Shown: positions 35,215 to 46,476 of the stretch, piece by piece
Numbering within the stretch: position 1 is the stretch's first letter
How the letters are laid out: each line of letters begins with the position of its first letter
Source: Rhyzopertha dominica
Taxonomy: Eukaryota; Arthropoda; Insecta; Coleoptera; Bostrichidae
Direction of reading: 5' to 3'
DNA length: 64,000 nucleotides
Assembly (NCBI GenBank): GCA_025024175.1
Contig: QCXZ01000042.1
Coordinates: 6,837,501 to 6,901,500, forward strand
Position numbers and translations under genes: made by a program
Notes under the pieces: model-generated
The model's database searches: none
Seen by the model: the letters and a program-made list of their open reading frames with translations, nothing else
What the model was told of the DNA's origin: nothing

Positions 35215-35930
35215 AATGAGGAGTGACATAACCTACTTTTGTATTTATGTCTCAATAATCGTCTGGTATATTGTTCCTCTATTTGATGATTCTTAACTAA
35301 AATGGCATATTAAACACAAAGCATATTGCAAATTGCAATAATTAGGTAAGTAAAGGGGAACCGCTGCAGTGATTGTGCAGCGAATACTAAATTGAAGAGC
35401 ACTCCTTAGTGCATTTCAAGAGCTTTTTGATTCTTAGTATTAATGTTCATATATTGCTTTAGCAGTACTGAAATGATAAAATAATACTGAAGGATCAAAG
35501 GGAGGAAGAAGAATAAGTGATATAAGAAGCTAAACAACACCCATCTTGCTGTATTCAAAAGACATTTCTCAAAGAAACAAACAGAAGGTTAAATATTGCA
35601 GTCACAAAATCAACTTACCAATCAATCAATCTACCCTACAAAATTCATTTTGGATATACTTCGCTTAAAAGTACTGTATAGGATTTCGTAGTTTGCCACA
35701 TGCCTCATTAACATCTTGAATATCACGTAAAAACGACCAACTAATATGAAGAAGGTCATCATATAACTGATGAAAATTGTTTTTTTTAAACTAAGCTGAT
35801 TAAGTTATGTAACATAAGTTTTGAGACAAAAATCAAATTAACACAATTTGTTCAAAAACTCAACTTTACTTAAACTATGTAAACGAATAACGATGCATGG
35901 CATTTCTTAACAATAAAAATATGTTATAAT
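35215..35930. other. spacer, nothing recognised
   Basis: AT-rich. ATTAG followed by GTAAGTAAAG near 35345 (plus strand) lacks a pyrimidine tract and is not called. Confidence 0.5.
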
Positions 35931-35934
35931 GCAC

Positions 35935-36785
35935 CTAGCGGCCCATGGCCTTCAATCCTTCGTATTTTTGTTCGAAAGTGTCTCGTAAGTGATTGGATTT
36001 CCGAATCTTTTGGAAAATTCTCCTTCGCAATTGTTCTTCAATTTCTGCCTCCCATCCATTATCATAAACTATCCTGCTTAATAAGGCCCAAAATTTTTCC
36101 ATGGGGCGTGCTTGGGGAACATTAGGTGAATTATCTATTTTGGGTACAAATGGGATGTTATTGCCTTCCAACCAATCTCTAGTTTGCCTGGCGTAGTGAC
36201 AAGATGCTGGATCAGGCCGGAACATGATTTCATCATTATTGTGATGATTAACAATTTAGGCAAACATCTTTGTATATGAAGACCAGCAGTGATGGCTTCT
36301 CCTCTAAGATGTCCTAAATATGGCTGCGAAACACCTGCCGAAGAAATGGCGCACCACACCAGAATTTTGTCTTCAAATTTGGCTTTTGTTTTAAATTTTA
36401 CATTATCCAGAGCAACATGGAAATGCTCGGTATAGAATCCATCATTCCCCTTTATTTCAGAGTTTGATAACGTAAAATAAAAGTACAGTCATGTGTGAAA
36501 CTCCATAGTGCCTTCCTAGTCTTCGTGTAGATGCACCAACTTTTTCTGTTGCACTTTTTTTCAATCTATGTGCTCTGATATTAGGCAAAAGCTGAGGCCT
36601 TCCGCTTTTTGGCAGGTTTACACAAGGTATTCCTTCCTCACATTCCTTAATTGTTCGGTAAATAGTTGCACGGGAAATATCTCATCCTTGAAATATGTTT
36701 ACAATACCCGCGTGAGACAACTGGCCAACTAAATTAAAGATACTTTTTCGGATTTCAACTTTATACGCCATGTCATAAGAGTTTT
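35935..36785 (-). mobile_element. Tc1/mariner-like transposase relic with catalytic segment deleted
   Basis: The minus strand starts MAYKVEIRKSIFNLVGQ (36772 on). The helix-turn-helix region SRATIYRTIKECEEG and KSGRPQLL follow, with an in-frame stop before SRATIY. After RRLGRHYGVSHMTV the frame jumps to YFTLSNSEIKGNDGFY, so the usual interval with the first catalytic DDETY block is missing. The rest is well kept: ILVWCAISSAGVSQPYLGH, RPDPASCHYARQTRDWLEG with the second aspartate, then NVPQARPMEKFWALLSRIVY with the catalytic glutamate, ending near 35935. Inverted ends were not identified. Confidence 0.8.
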
Positions 36786-36799
36786 TTGATGACATATGT

Positions 36800-37425
36800 C
36801 AATATTTATGATTACAAGGCTTACTCGAACAAATGCCAGGCAATGGTAGCTAGACTGATTGATCGATGATTATATTGAACGACTTGATTGCAATTTTTAA
36901 AAATATTAGTTTCATTTGCGACCTGTGTTTTTGTGTTCAGGAATTTTGACATGATCCTCGTATATGTATATACTATTGTCTACTTCATTAAGAAATCACG
37001 TTAGCTTTCCGTAGCATATAGTCAAAATATTACTCATTGACCAGCCACTATAAACAATGTATGCAACCAAGTATTATATTTTGCATGGCATAACTAACAT
37101 AACTTTGCCTGATCTAACCTCATTATCAACACAACTATAGTTTATAAGTTTCATTTTTATGTATAGTCAAGAGGTACCTTTCCTTAAAAGTACAAAGTAC
37201 TTCTAATATTAAATAAGCACAGTGGTCTAGATAAATAATATTTTTCCACAAATCATTTTGGTACAAAATTTCTGAAAGAAGATCAAATCTAGGTATCTCC
37301 TAAGTGCTTCAATATTAAGAAATATTCATTTTTTGTATTGCAAAAACTATTATTTCCTTAGTGCTTTTTTGAACAACTTTGTTGGATGTTTTTGATACGT
37401 AATATATAATCATTCGCCTTTTTTA
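36800..37425. other. AT-rich spacer, nothing recognised
   Basis: No motif-bearing frame on either strand. Confidence 0.5.
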
Positions 37426-37429
37426 CCCA

Positions 37430-38050
37430 TTGGGTGTATATGTGTTCTCTCATTTACTATTTTCTTCAATTTATTCCTGTCTTTTAGCTGCACTTTTAGC
37501 TCCGTCACAGTTGAGGTTTCTCTTGTTCAACGCCTCTACCACCGTCATGTTCTATGTCTTCTGTGATTTTCCCCTTCTTTTTTTCCTTGTTGCCTCCCAT
37601 ATTTGTTTGCTGACCTTTCCTCATTCTTTCTCATCAGGTACCAGAAATACTTTTTATTTTTTTCCAAAGTTTAATTAACTTTAACTTATTAACGTCCTGT
37701 TTAGTGATTGGTACACCTTTATTGTTCTGATATTGATTCGTTCATTAATTTATTTATCCATAATTCCATTGTTTGTTTTATAACCTAACACTTTACGTTT
37801 TGTTAATACTTCCTCCCACCATTCTACATTTTGTTGTAAATTCTCTTAGTTTGCTGCACAGATCATCGTTTGCAAATGCACATTCTACCAGCTTTACCAC
37901 CTTAGTTTCTTGTACCCTAATTTGACATTAATCTTGTTGTGTAGTTCCCACAACATATCGTCTAACACCATTATTATGGTATTGGGCTCGGCCGCTCACT
38001 ATTTGCCGTCCATCCAAAACCTGGCAATCCCTTGATTTCATGTTACTCCT
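37430..38050 (-). mobile_element. possible LINE-derived segment
   Basis: Broken minus-strand translation includes NVEWWEEVLTKRKVLGYKTN (about 37840) and later LWKKIKSISG (about 37670). This loosely resembles the WW.EE......K... region between endonuclease and RT in insect LINEs. The plus-strand 82-codon frame here (37430-37678) would be its antisense. Evidence is weak. Confidence 0.25.
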
Positions 38051-38059
38051 AACGTAATT

Positions 38060-38780
38060 CTATGCTTGTTCCCAGCTCGTTATTTTTACTCTTTTTCTTC
38101 TAACTGAAATTAATACATTATTTAAATACCACCAACACGTTTATACATTTCCAAATAATTTTGACTTATAGGTTTATCTACGCAAGACATTTGATTTGAA
38201 GGAACGATTTTGCTCAACACAATGCTTTGATTTATGTAGGACGTAATATCTTAAAGGATCTCTCACAGGATTTCGATTCAGCCAACTTGAATGGCGTTCG
38301 ATTTATTTACTGGCATCCAACCGCTTGTAATCAAACTTCTAAGCCACAAATGCGTCGCTGCGTTGTAAACAGGTATTGCTTCGTCAATGGCCATCATCAA
38401 TCAAACAGTTGTTTCATTATTCATTTTTGACCCCAATGAAAGTATTACATGCGGACACCTTGTTCAAATTTGTTTCTGTACCTGGCACGAAATTTAACGC
38501 ACGTTATGCCATATGGTGGTGTATTTCTTGGATATCTATACGTTTTGCGCGAGAGTGATTAAGATCGTCGATAATAAAATGCTTGGGCTAGTCATACTTC
38601 TGTTTACAAATAGAAATGCTTAAACTGAACCGTTAAGTCATCTGTAGTATTTACAATAGCCAACTGCACCTATTCTGGGTACTTCGCATTCGTCTTTAAT
38701 TTCTATGACAATACATGTATGTAACAGTAATGTTTCATAGAATGTATGCCTGAAGTTATTTCAAATCTTTATTTCTGCAT
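38060..38780. other. spacer, nothing recognised
   Basis: Two overlapping short frames (38227-38558) without domains. Composition is intermediate near 38280-38540. Confidence 0.45.
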
Positions 38781-38783
38781 ATA

Positions 38784-40175
38784 GTATCAAGCAATGATCT
38801 ATGAGACTGACTTATGCTGAGGGTTTTACAGCTTGATGGTCGGCCGTCCTAAACTATTGGGATTAGTGGCACACTTCAAACTTCCTAAACGGGTCGTATT
38901 CAAACAAATCTTGTTGGCTAAAATTTTAACTTTTCCATTATAAATTTTTGAAATTTGTTAAATGTGATAATTTAGCAATCAATAAAACATATAAGTTGTT
39001 ATAACAAATTTTATTTAATGCAGACCTGATGCTAACTGGCGCGACCCACGATGTATAAAACAAAAGCCTTTGCATGTCATAACGAATTTATACAAATTTA
39101 ATATATAAATTTACAATAGTGCACAATAAAATTTATACACGGTGTCGATTATGTTCATTACAGCTTGTTAATAAGCACATTACAAGAGTCACAAACTAAA
39201 AAAAAAATACTCACTATCACTTTACTGCTAAAATCACGATTCACTTCTATTATTAATTCTTGTACATGATTCGCTCTGTACCGATATTCAATGTCCAGTA
39301 CTACATGCCGCACTGAATTTCTCCCTGCATCGACACTTGTTATTTCAGCTTCGTGTCTAATTTTTAGCAGCACTTCATTGTTAAATTTTCACCGGTGTTC
39401 CCTCGTCGAATTCTTTGTTTCAACTGCCCCCATATCATTTCAATGGGGTTGAAAATGCAATGATATGGAGGTAATCGTAGAATGGTTTTTTGTGTAGTCC
39501 TGATCGAAATATAAATCTTCTTTTCTTAAAAACTCTTGAATGGTTGCCTTATTAGTTGTTGTATTTGGAATTTTATCCAGTTGCTCCGAATGGTAACTAG
39601 CGTTGTCCATTACTATTTGGGCAATCAAATGTTTTTGAACCAATTTTCAAACACATATGCTTTCAATACCGTTTATAGTAGGAGTAGAATAGTTCCGATT
39701 TCTTCTTATTTCCAAAAGATATGCAGGTAGAAATTACGTTTATGACCCTTCGGATTAAAAGAAAATTTTAACCTGTGAAGAAATAGGGCAGAGGACGATT
39801 GCACGCCGCGATCAAAAATTAGAAAGTATGGACTGCCGCATTGAAATTGGAATGTTTACCATTCATGGTTATAAAAATAGATACTACTCATTAAATTAGG
39901 AAAGGATACGATTTATTCATAGATTAAAAGCTATTAGATGAGAAATATTTGTAGTTCAAATAACAATATCAAATAATGCTCATTAATTAATGTGTACGGA
40001 AAAAATTCTAAAAAAGCCTAAACACAATTTTTGGGTACAGTCCACTCCGCTGCAAAACAGAGGAACGTGCCGAACCCGTCTGTTATTTACGACAGCTTCG
40101 GGTAATACTTGTAAACTATTGTGGGCGGTAATCGGCTGTTCGTATAATGAGTCTCATATATCGTTACTTGATACT
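38784..40175 (-). mobile_element. IS630-like DNA transposon copy 2
   Basis: 1392 bp with inverted ends: AGTATCAAGCAATGATC at 38784, and the complement of a near match ends at 40175. It matches copy 1 (16522-17610) closely. It keeps the segment copy 1 lost, but it lacks about 50 bp of the adjacent region (near 39487-39515) and has about 85 bp of extra sequence at 39157-39243 inside the C-terminal coding part. The two copies therefore derive from one longer parent by independent changes. Confidence 0.8.
39158..39643 (-). pseudogene. DDE transposase fragments (IS630-like), copy 2
   Basis: The frame at 39643-39440 includes IAQIVMDNASYHSEQLDKIP, the block holding the second catalytic aspartate (D.A.YH). 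TTTNKATIQEFLRKE follows, in line with copy 1. The glutamate block (NPIE..W) is shifted out of frame near 39450-39420. The frame at 39373-39158 encodes the C-terminal tail VRHVVLDIEYRYRANHVQEL before running into the extra segment. It is inactive as it stands. Confidence 0.7.
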
Positions 40176-40179
40176 TTAG

Positions 40180-40940
40180 CTTATCATACAACAATTGAAG
40201 CTTATTTGTAGATTTCAAGCAGTTAGTCATATTCAATTTCTAAAATTCCAATCTTCATATATCTGCAAAAATGCAGATAACACAAAAGAAGCTAAATGCA
40301 CAGCTTCCTCATTGCCACTATAGTAAAGGCCTTCCAGAGATTTTTAAACCTGTGTTTGTAACAAACGATTCCATAACTTGTTCATATTTTGATATTTTAA
40401 AGTAGAAATTTTTGGTATGAAATGTCACAAACATCAACAATTTAAAACATACAGTCGATGTAATTGCATGTTGTATCTTTGTTATTTATTTAATTAGATA
40501 TAGCAAACTACACACTCATTTGTAATAATTTCATTCTGCAACCTGTAATATTGCAATGTCCTTGATCAACTTATTTTGCATAAAAATAATGTTATCAAGT
40601 AATATACCGGATTTTACTTTAGAAGGGTTCCAAAGTGCTCATGGATAGTTTAGCAAATATGAAAGTAAACACAAACTTACTTTCCCTAAAAAATTAAAAA
40701 TTATATTTCCCCTGTCTGCTTGTCAGTCGTGATAATTGTCCAACTTTGCTAATCATGAATGTGAGCCAAAAAATAAACGAAACTGGAACCTGGCCAACCA
40801 AGCAGAGCGGAATAAACTAGCAAGGGTTTAATATCTGAAACTTTAAACGTCGAGGAGTGTCTACGGTAGCATAACTTCCAGTAACATAATGTAAATGGCT
40901 CTACCTGCTAGTAACTAGTTAGTAGATACTGATTTTACTC
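40180..40940. other. AT-rich spacer, nothing recognised
   Basis: No supported frame or repeat seen. Confidence 0.5.
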
Positions 40941-40944
40941 AGAA

Positions 40945-41165
40945 GACATGTACAACAACACTACGAGAAGCCATAGAACATTCTGGAAAATTCATTAACA
41001 GACGAACGAGCCCCTAAATGTGACCCCTTGTACTAACCGTCTCTGTATGGAGATGTCCAAAATCGATGTTTCGAAAAGACATGGAACATTCTAGAACATT
41101 TAATAAGAGACGAAAGAACTCGCAAGTGTAGCACATTGCTGAAATCGTCTATACTAATGCAGAAC
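40945..41165. repeat. imperfect tandem duplication, unit about 108 bp
   Basis: AGCCATAGAACATTCTGG (40969) recurs as AGACATGGAACATTCTAG (41077). The following bases also match (TTAACAGACGAACGAG against TAAGAGACGAAAGAA), as do those further on (ACCGTCTCTGTA against ATCGTCTATACT). Two units with notable divergence; it lies just upstream of a Tc1-like relic. Confidence 0.5.
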
Positions 41166-41289
41166 TACGTGATATGCATTATTACTACCAGTTATGTCAT
41201 AGTAATTCTCTTGAAGCAATATGCAGCAAGATTTCCAACTAGAAGGATTTCACAGTCCCGGCTGTTTGCTACACTCGTAGAAAACTAGG

Positions 41290-42165
41290 TGAGTTTGGAT
41301 CATTCAAATCTAGACTGTATGATATAGGCCTTAGACGAACCACTCGAAGTGTTAACGCAGAAATCCGCGCTCTAAATTGCATTGAAAATCACCCAAATAC
41401 GAGTGTGAGATAAATTGCAAATCAGGAGAATATTCCAAGGAGTTTAGTGCATGAAATATTGAACAGCAACAACTGTACCCTTATCATTCCCAAAAAGTTC
41501 AAGCTCTATCTCCTGAAGACTATATAGCTGGTGCAAACTCCACAACGATGACAAAAATTTCATACATTATATTCTTTTCACAGACAAAGCTGCATTTGGG
41601 CGAGAAGGTTTAATTATTGTTCATAACTGACTGATGAGAATCTGCATTTGGAAGTACGACTGGCTTTGTAGAAAACTGTCTAATTGGACCATATTTTTGG
41701 TGAGATTTATTTAGGTTTTCTAAGAAACGATTTGCATGTTCTATTGGAAGAAGTAGCTTTCAAACAAGGAATTCCATGTGGCTGCTTCAAGATGGAACGC
41801 CACCCCATTCTGATGTTGATGTGAGTGAGCACTGAGCACATTAAGAAAGCTTTTCCTGACAGATGGATTGGACGTGGCGGTGTATAGTGCCCTGCAAGGT
41901 GACCTGATTTAAATCCTATGGATGTTTTCTTTTGGAACTATATAAAATCTCTTGTGTATAAAACCCCAATCCAAGGAACTACGACTAAGAAGCGTTGAAA
42001 ATTGCGAAGCAATTAAACAGGATATTCGTCTATTAACAAGAGTTCGTCATAATTTGCTCAGAAGAATGCATTTGTGTATTGACCTGGAAGGAAATAATTT
42101 TGTGTTTAACTGTACTAAAGTTGTAATTAAACTTGAATATTTATTGCAATAATACACAGACAAAA
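41290..42165 (+). mobile_element. Tc1/IS630-like transposase relic
   Basis: Plus-strand order: RRTTRSVNAEIRALNCIENH then PNTSVR (HTH region, about 41335-41410), IPRSLVHEILNSNN, IHYILFTDKAAFGREG (about 41570, first aspartate in FTD), and IFGEIYLGFLRNDLHVLLEE (about 41690-41750). MWLLQDGTPPHSDVDV (about 41776, second aspartate in QDG) and WIGRGGV with PDLNPMDVFFWNYIKSLVYK (41860-41965, third aspartate) follow. Catalytic residues are still visible, but stops and at least three frame changes break it. Ends were not found. Confidence 0.75.
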
Positions 42166-42479
42166 AGGTTATTAAAAAATAATCGAAAAAAGTAATTTTA
42201 GCACCCTGCATCTTCGTTACTTTTGAGTTTTGACAAAAATGGTATAGGATCTTGTGGTTTTAATTTTTCAAGTAGAATAACAGAGAAGCTTCGTTGGAGG
42301 TAAACCATATATGTAGCTATACCTACGCCTACATTTTCCACGGTTCTAAAGAAAATCCAACAAAACCATAAATTGTTCCCACTTTCAAATGCAGCGTTTC
42401 TCATTTTATAGCGTCACCTTCCGTAACCTAAAAACTTCAGATACCACTGCCAGCTGTTACTTTTAGTCGAATAATTTAC

Positions 42480-42840
42480 TGCCGAACCGTAATAAAAGCG
42501 GTACCCAAATTTCTAACCAACTTGCGTCTGCCGAATTTGCATTCCCCGATAAAAACGAAACGACTAACTGTCATCGTGGAATGACAATTTTATCATGCCT
42601 AATCTAGCTTTTACGATCGAACAGATCGATTTACGAGCCATTACCCCGATCGGACGGCGAAAAATCATCTCCAATCCCGTGGAAACTTCGCGATCTGAAT
42701 ATGAACGAGCTGCAGCTAAGCCTTACCTGCCTGTACAAATTAAATTATTAATTTTATTATTGGTCGTACATGCCGAAGACGACTCGGTTTCTGCAGAAGG
42801 AGCAAAGGCAACCGGTTCACTGCGAGACAGACTGTAACAG
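42480..42840. promoter_or_regulatory. GC/CpG-richer island, candidate regulatory element
   Basis: CGAACAGATCGATTTACGAG and CCCCGATCGGACGGCG show the local CpG density. AAATTAAATTATTAATTTT follows as an AT word. An 80-codon plus-strand frame (42595-42837) has no domain and no splice context. Confidence 0.3.
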
Positions 42841-42844
42841 GAAA

Positions 42845-43350
42845 ATAAAAATGTAGATATGTATATTAGGCAGCGGCGTAGTCGATGTTGGTTAGTGAGG
42901 GATAGTTGGAGTTTAAAAGCGAATAAGATAATAGATCTGTCACAATAAAAACTTACTATTGCTTTTTCAAAAGGTATTTAAGTATCATGTCAGTAGACAT
43001 TTTTCTGACGCGGTACATGGAGAATTTTATCGCAAATTGTAAAAATGTCTATTTTTCGTTTTGGCGATTTTCGCGTAGCTTTTCCACCCTTTGTAACGTT
43101 TAAATTTTTCTTACCGTCTTCTGCGTTCACACTACTACCTATAAGTTGGCCGTGGAGCATTTGTTTGGGGCGAAGCTAAATATTTGTTAAATACCTAACT
43201 TCATTGATTTTACTTTTTCTTCAAGTACTGGAGTGATCATACATAACCGAGACTTGTTGATCTTTGTTTTAATTATACGAACAACTAGAATTGTTTCTTT
43301 GTGCTGTATGTAGCTGCTACAACACAAAATAGAACAATATAGCTATGATG
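42845..43350. other. spacer, nothing certain
   Basis: CAGCGGCGTAGTCGATG at about 42870 recalls hAT-type ends (CAGTGGCGTAG) but stands alone. Confidence 0.4.
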
Positions 43351-43355
43351 ATTTT

Positions 43356-43755
43356 GTGGAAATTATGGTTTCATCAGTAAAGGAGGAAGAAATAATACAA
43401 CATTTGATTGTTTGACATTAACGACGTTTCGGCAAGTGTTTTTTGCCTTAATCAAGTTTTTTTATTATATATCATATGGGGCATCTCGAAATATTTCCTA
43501 TAGGAGAAAATTGCATGAGTGTCTGCATGCGACAAAGTAATGTTTCTTACCATTGATGGATAATCATGGTGGTTGCGATTTATTGTCATGTGTACGTGTA
43601 TTGCAGCGTATTGGCCCCCTCCAACCGCTGTAGCATTTATAGATGCCCAAAATGTTACTAAATAAACTTGATAAAGGTAGAAAAAGCCTGCCAAACGTCG
43701 TTAATGTCAAACAAGCTTTCTTTCTTTCTTCCTCGATCATTGATAAAACCATAAT
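43356..43755. repeat. 400-bp inverted-repeat structure with outward hairpin motifs
   Basis: The left arm (43356-43447) and right arm (43678-43755) are inverted copies: GTTTGACATTAACGACGTTT on the left matches the complement of AAACGTCGTTAATGTCAAAC on the right, and similarity continues outward to GGAAATTATGGTTT. Each arm carries a motif pointing outward. On the minus strand of the left arm it reads CTTGATTAAGGCA, loop, TTGCCGAAACGTCG. On the plus strand of the right arm it reads CTTGATAAAGGTAG, loop, CTGCCAAACGTCG. A common ancestor CCTGATGA-stem-GAAACGTC is implied. Confidence 0.65.
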
Positions 43756-43854
43756 TCCCGCATTACCTTCATGGCTATATTTACATAAGAGGTTTCACAA
43801 AAACAACTAAAATAATTTCTTAATCTCAGGAATACTTTGATAAAATTGAACTTG

Positions 43855-44043
43855 TATGGCCGCGGTTGATGTATTCTTCTTCTTCTGCGTCCAGACGTTT
43901 GGCCTACTACTGTGGCAGGCATCCTCAGTGGTGTTCAAAGTCTACGTTCATGACTACAAGCCCACCACTGAAGATACCTGCCACAATAGTAGGCAAAATG
44001 TCTCGAGACAGAAGAGGAAGAAGAAATCGACCTTTGCCATCGA
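43855..44043. repeat. second inverted-repeat structure, near-palindrome with hairpin motifs
   Basis: Arms 43855-43934 and 43963-44043 are separated by about 28 bp. On the minus strand the left arm reads CACTGAGGATGCCTGCCAC then AGTAGTAGGCCAAACGTC. On the plus strand the right arm reads CACTGAAGATACCTGCCAC then AATAGTAGGCAAAATGTC. Each has a CTGANGA word, a GCCT/AGGC stem, and a decayed GAAACGTC, again pointing outward. The 120-codon plus-strand frame over this region (43856-44218) is an accident of the repeat. Confidence 0.7.
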
Positions 44044-44317
44044 TATCCTTTGGATGAAGAGCTACATATCTTTAAAAAATATTATTCGAATTGTACGAAG
44101 TCGAAGTATGTTATGTTGCATTGGTGGTGAATTTCACATTTATTTTTTTGTACGCTATTTTAAACAATTGTGGAGTACAAATCTTGGATATCATCTTTCC
44201 GTCGCCAAGCATCACTAACGCCCATTATAGCGGCGAGCTTTCAGGAAACAGTTATTTAAACATAACAAACACGAGTAATTATAATTATTACATCCGTTAG
44301 TAAACCTCTGTCAAGTA

Positions 44318-44920
44318 CTTCCACCATAAATTCATCAAAAATGCAAATAATTTAGGAAAACGGCTTATATAAAAGTTTCCGTTTACCAAAAGAACAGCCT
44401 TGAACACTAAGCACCAAATCTTGGATTTTCTGTATTCTTCTTCATATTTGTCACTGTGCCACATGTAGTGTCCAAAATATCAGGCGGCGTATAATTACAA
44501 CGGTATTACAGCAAAGTTCATCCCTTTCGCTAAAAATTTACAGCAGCATCTGAGACACCTTTTTTTTGACAGGTTTATCACAGTGTTGTCGATATTGGTT
44601 TTAACCATGTTGTATGATTTGAACTTATTGTGTGTAATGGTATTGAATTTCTCAAATTTAGGTATGTTTTGTTCCTTGACAAAGATTACAGGCGTAATCG
44701 AAACGTCAGACTAATAACTTTTGTCAGTGTTTTGTCCGTCACTTTTCACTCAAATAGACATCACAATGCTTTAAATAAATCAATAGTATTCAATAATATA
44801 AAATTATTTAAGATTTGGTTGTTTATTGTTTACTTTTTGTTGTCACGTTAACAATTCCGTTTTTTGTATGGATGTATTTCTCCAAACACCTATTTGTTAA
44901 TCGTTTATTATCAAAAATTG
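44318..44920 (+). repeat. diverged dispersed repeat, copy B, with hairpin
   Basis: Shares CTTCCACCATAAATTCATCA and the block near TTTTTTGTATGGATGTATT with copy A at 14410-14990. At 44675-44710 it holds CTTGACAAAGATTACAGGCG then TAATCGAAACGTCAGA, a hairpin (GATTAC/GTAATC arms) flanked by CTGACGA-like and GAAACGTC words. The same hairpin is at 54690-54727. Confidence 0.5.
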
Positions 44921-45149
44921 GAAATTACAGATTTGAGAGCTTTACTTAAATTTTAAGAGAACTTTTTTTTGTCCCATGAAGTATTAAAAAAAGAATATAA
45001 CGTATTTACATTACGTGTTTACATTTCTTTTTTGAAAACATTAATAGGTACACCTCGGAGTTTAATAACTGCAACAATGAGATCTGCAAAATTCATCTAA
45101 TAGTCTGCACAATGAAAGGGGATATGGAAAAGTGCAGATTTTTAATTAC

Positions 45150-45810
45150 ACAATCATGGGTTGTCAAAAATTTTGAATAAATATAGTAAAAAAAGCGTTA
45201 TCGCCTGACCTTAAGAACTGAAATTTTTTTTCTATAATGTACGTAGGCGCATACTCTATACGAAATTTAAAACACAAGTACTTTTTGAACTTAAACTTTT
45301 CCATACGGTTTATCACGGAAATGTAACAAGAATTCCCGATAGGACAGCAATGCTCAAGCAATGGTCTAACACGAGACGAATGGAAAATACTAAAAGTGTA
45401 TTCTCATAAGTCTCACTCGATTTGATTAGCAGGGCCAGCTACATAAGAAATCTTTAGTATGAGTAATCTGTTCGCAAACTATACTATAAATATTGTAATA
45501 AAAGTTTATTTATTTCGAAATCGTTTATATTTACACCAAGAGTCGAAAAGGAGTCAAGATCGCTCTGCAACAATAAGCTATCATCAAGAGAGTTGTCAAC
45601 TTTAAACTGCTTGATGTTAACTGCAAAAACTAAGAAATTACACCGGAAGGAGCTAGACTAACGTCGTTTATATATAACGAAAGTACTACAGGCCCTAAAT
45701 GGCACCCCTGAGGAATACCAGATGATGACTTGACCTAACCTAACCTGCTTTTCTCGATCAAAAGTTTTACATAAATTAGTACAGTAAACAAAATAGTCGA
45801 CGCTCCGATA
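45150..45810 (-). mobile_element. LINE reverse transcriptase relic
   Basis: Minus-strand order: TNLCKTFDREKQ (about 45770, decayed KAFD), SGIPQGCHLGPVVLSLYIND (about 45725-45665), AVNIKQFKVDNSLDDSLLLQ then SDLDSFSTLGVN (about 45620-45535), and after a broken interval LEHCCPIGNSCYISVINRME (45360 on) with KKYLCFKFRIEY. The last matches the LEYCCP.W.P....I..LE..Q block of R1/Jockey-type elements. The catalytic DD is lost at FLVFAV. Several frame changes. Confidence 0.7.
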
Positions 45811-45879
45811 CAGTATCCATTAGTAAAATGAGAAAAAAACGACTTTGTGTTTTGTTACATGTTCTCCGATGGAAATTAT

Positions 45880-46290
45880 TTCCAACTACACCACTGATTT
45901 CAGCGGTGTTCTCTCCGAGTATTTCGTACGAACATATGTATACAGATGGAACTTCACACAGACCAAGGTCGCATTTTATGGTTCGTTCGTTAACCAGAAA
46001 ATTAATTTAACAATGCTTTTATTACACGGCTCGAATTCGGGTATCCAATTAGCGAGAAGCAACCAGTAATAAAATCGCGAATGGATGGACACCGATTTCG
46101 CCTGTTCTTTCGCCGAAATAGCTGGATACTGTATAATACAACTTTCCAGTGCTTCCGGTGCTGTTTGTAACCCATCGATCATCGGTGGGCTTTGACTCTT
46201 GCTTTTGTTTTGAATGAAAGTGCGATAACCTTCGAATTTCATGACGAGCAACCGGAAAAGTATTTAATAAGAACTGTTTTGTTAAATTAG
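45880..46290. promoter_or_regulatory. GC/CpG-richer island with inverted TTTTATTAC words
   Basis: TTTTATTAC (46017-46025) and its complement GTAATAAAA (46066-46074) form an inverted pair about 40 bp apart, with CCAATTAGCG between. TTTTATTAC-type words fit posterior Hox sites. Open frames lie on both strands (45845-46069 plus, 46251-45976 and 46297-46049 minus) without domains. Confidence 0.35.
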
Positions 46291-46476
46291 CTGGCATTAC
46301 GAATACTTATTTAATGATTTATCTCCATTTAAATAATAGTATAATTTATTTAATTTCGATGTAGGTTTCCAACAACGATAGGTTTCTTTTCTTTCATTCT
46401 CAATAAAACAAATTCATTTAAAGTCATAAAAAATTTAGTATTAATTATTTTAAATATATATAAAAAACTGATATAT

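Noticed and set aside
35335..35355. ATTAG|GTAAGT on the plus strand
   Set aside because: No pyrimidine tract upstream; probably chance.
42595..42837. 80-codon plus-strand frame in a GC-richer island
   Set aside because: No domain or splice support; GC enrichment explains the openness.
43856..44218. 120-codon plus-strand open frame
   Set aside because: It runs across the near-palindrome at 43855-44043 and has no domain; a by-product of the repeat.
45728..45750. CCTAACCTAACC, telomere-like
   Set aside because: Only about three units inside a LINE relic; too short for interstitial telomeric DNA.
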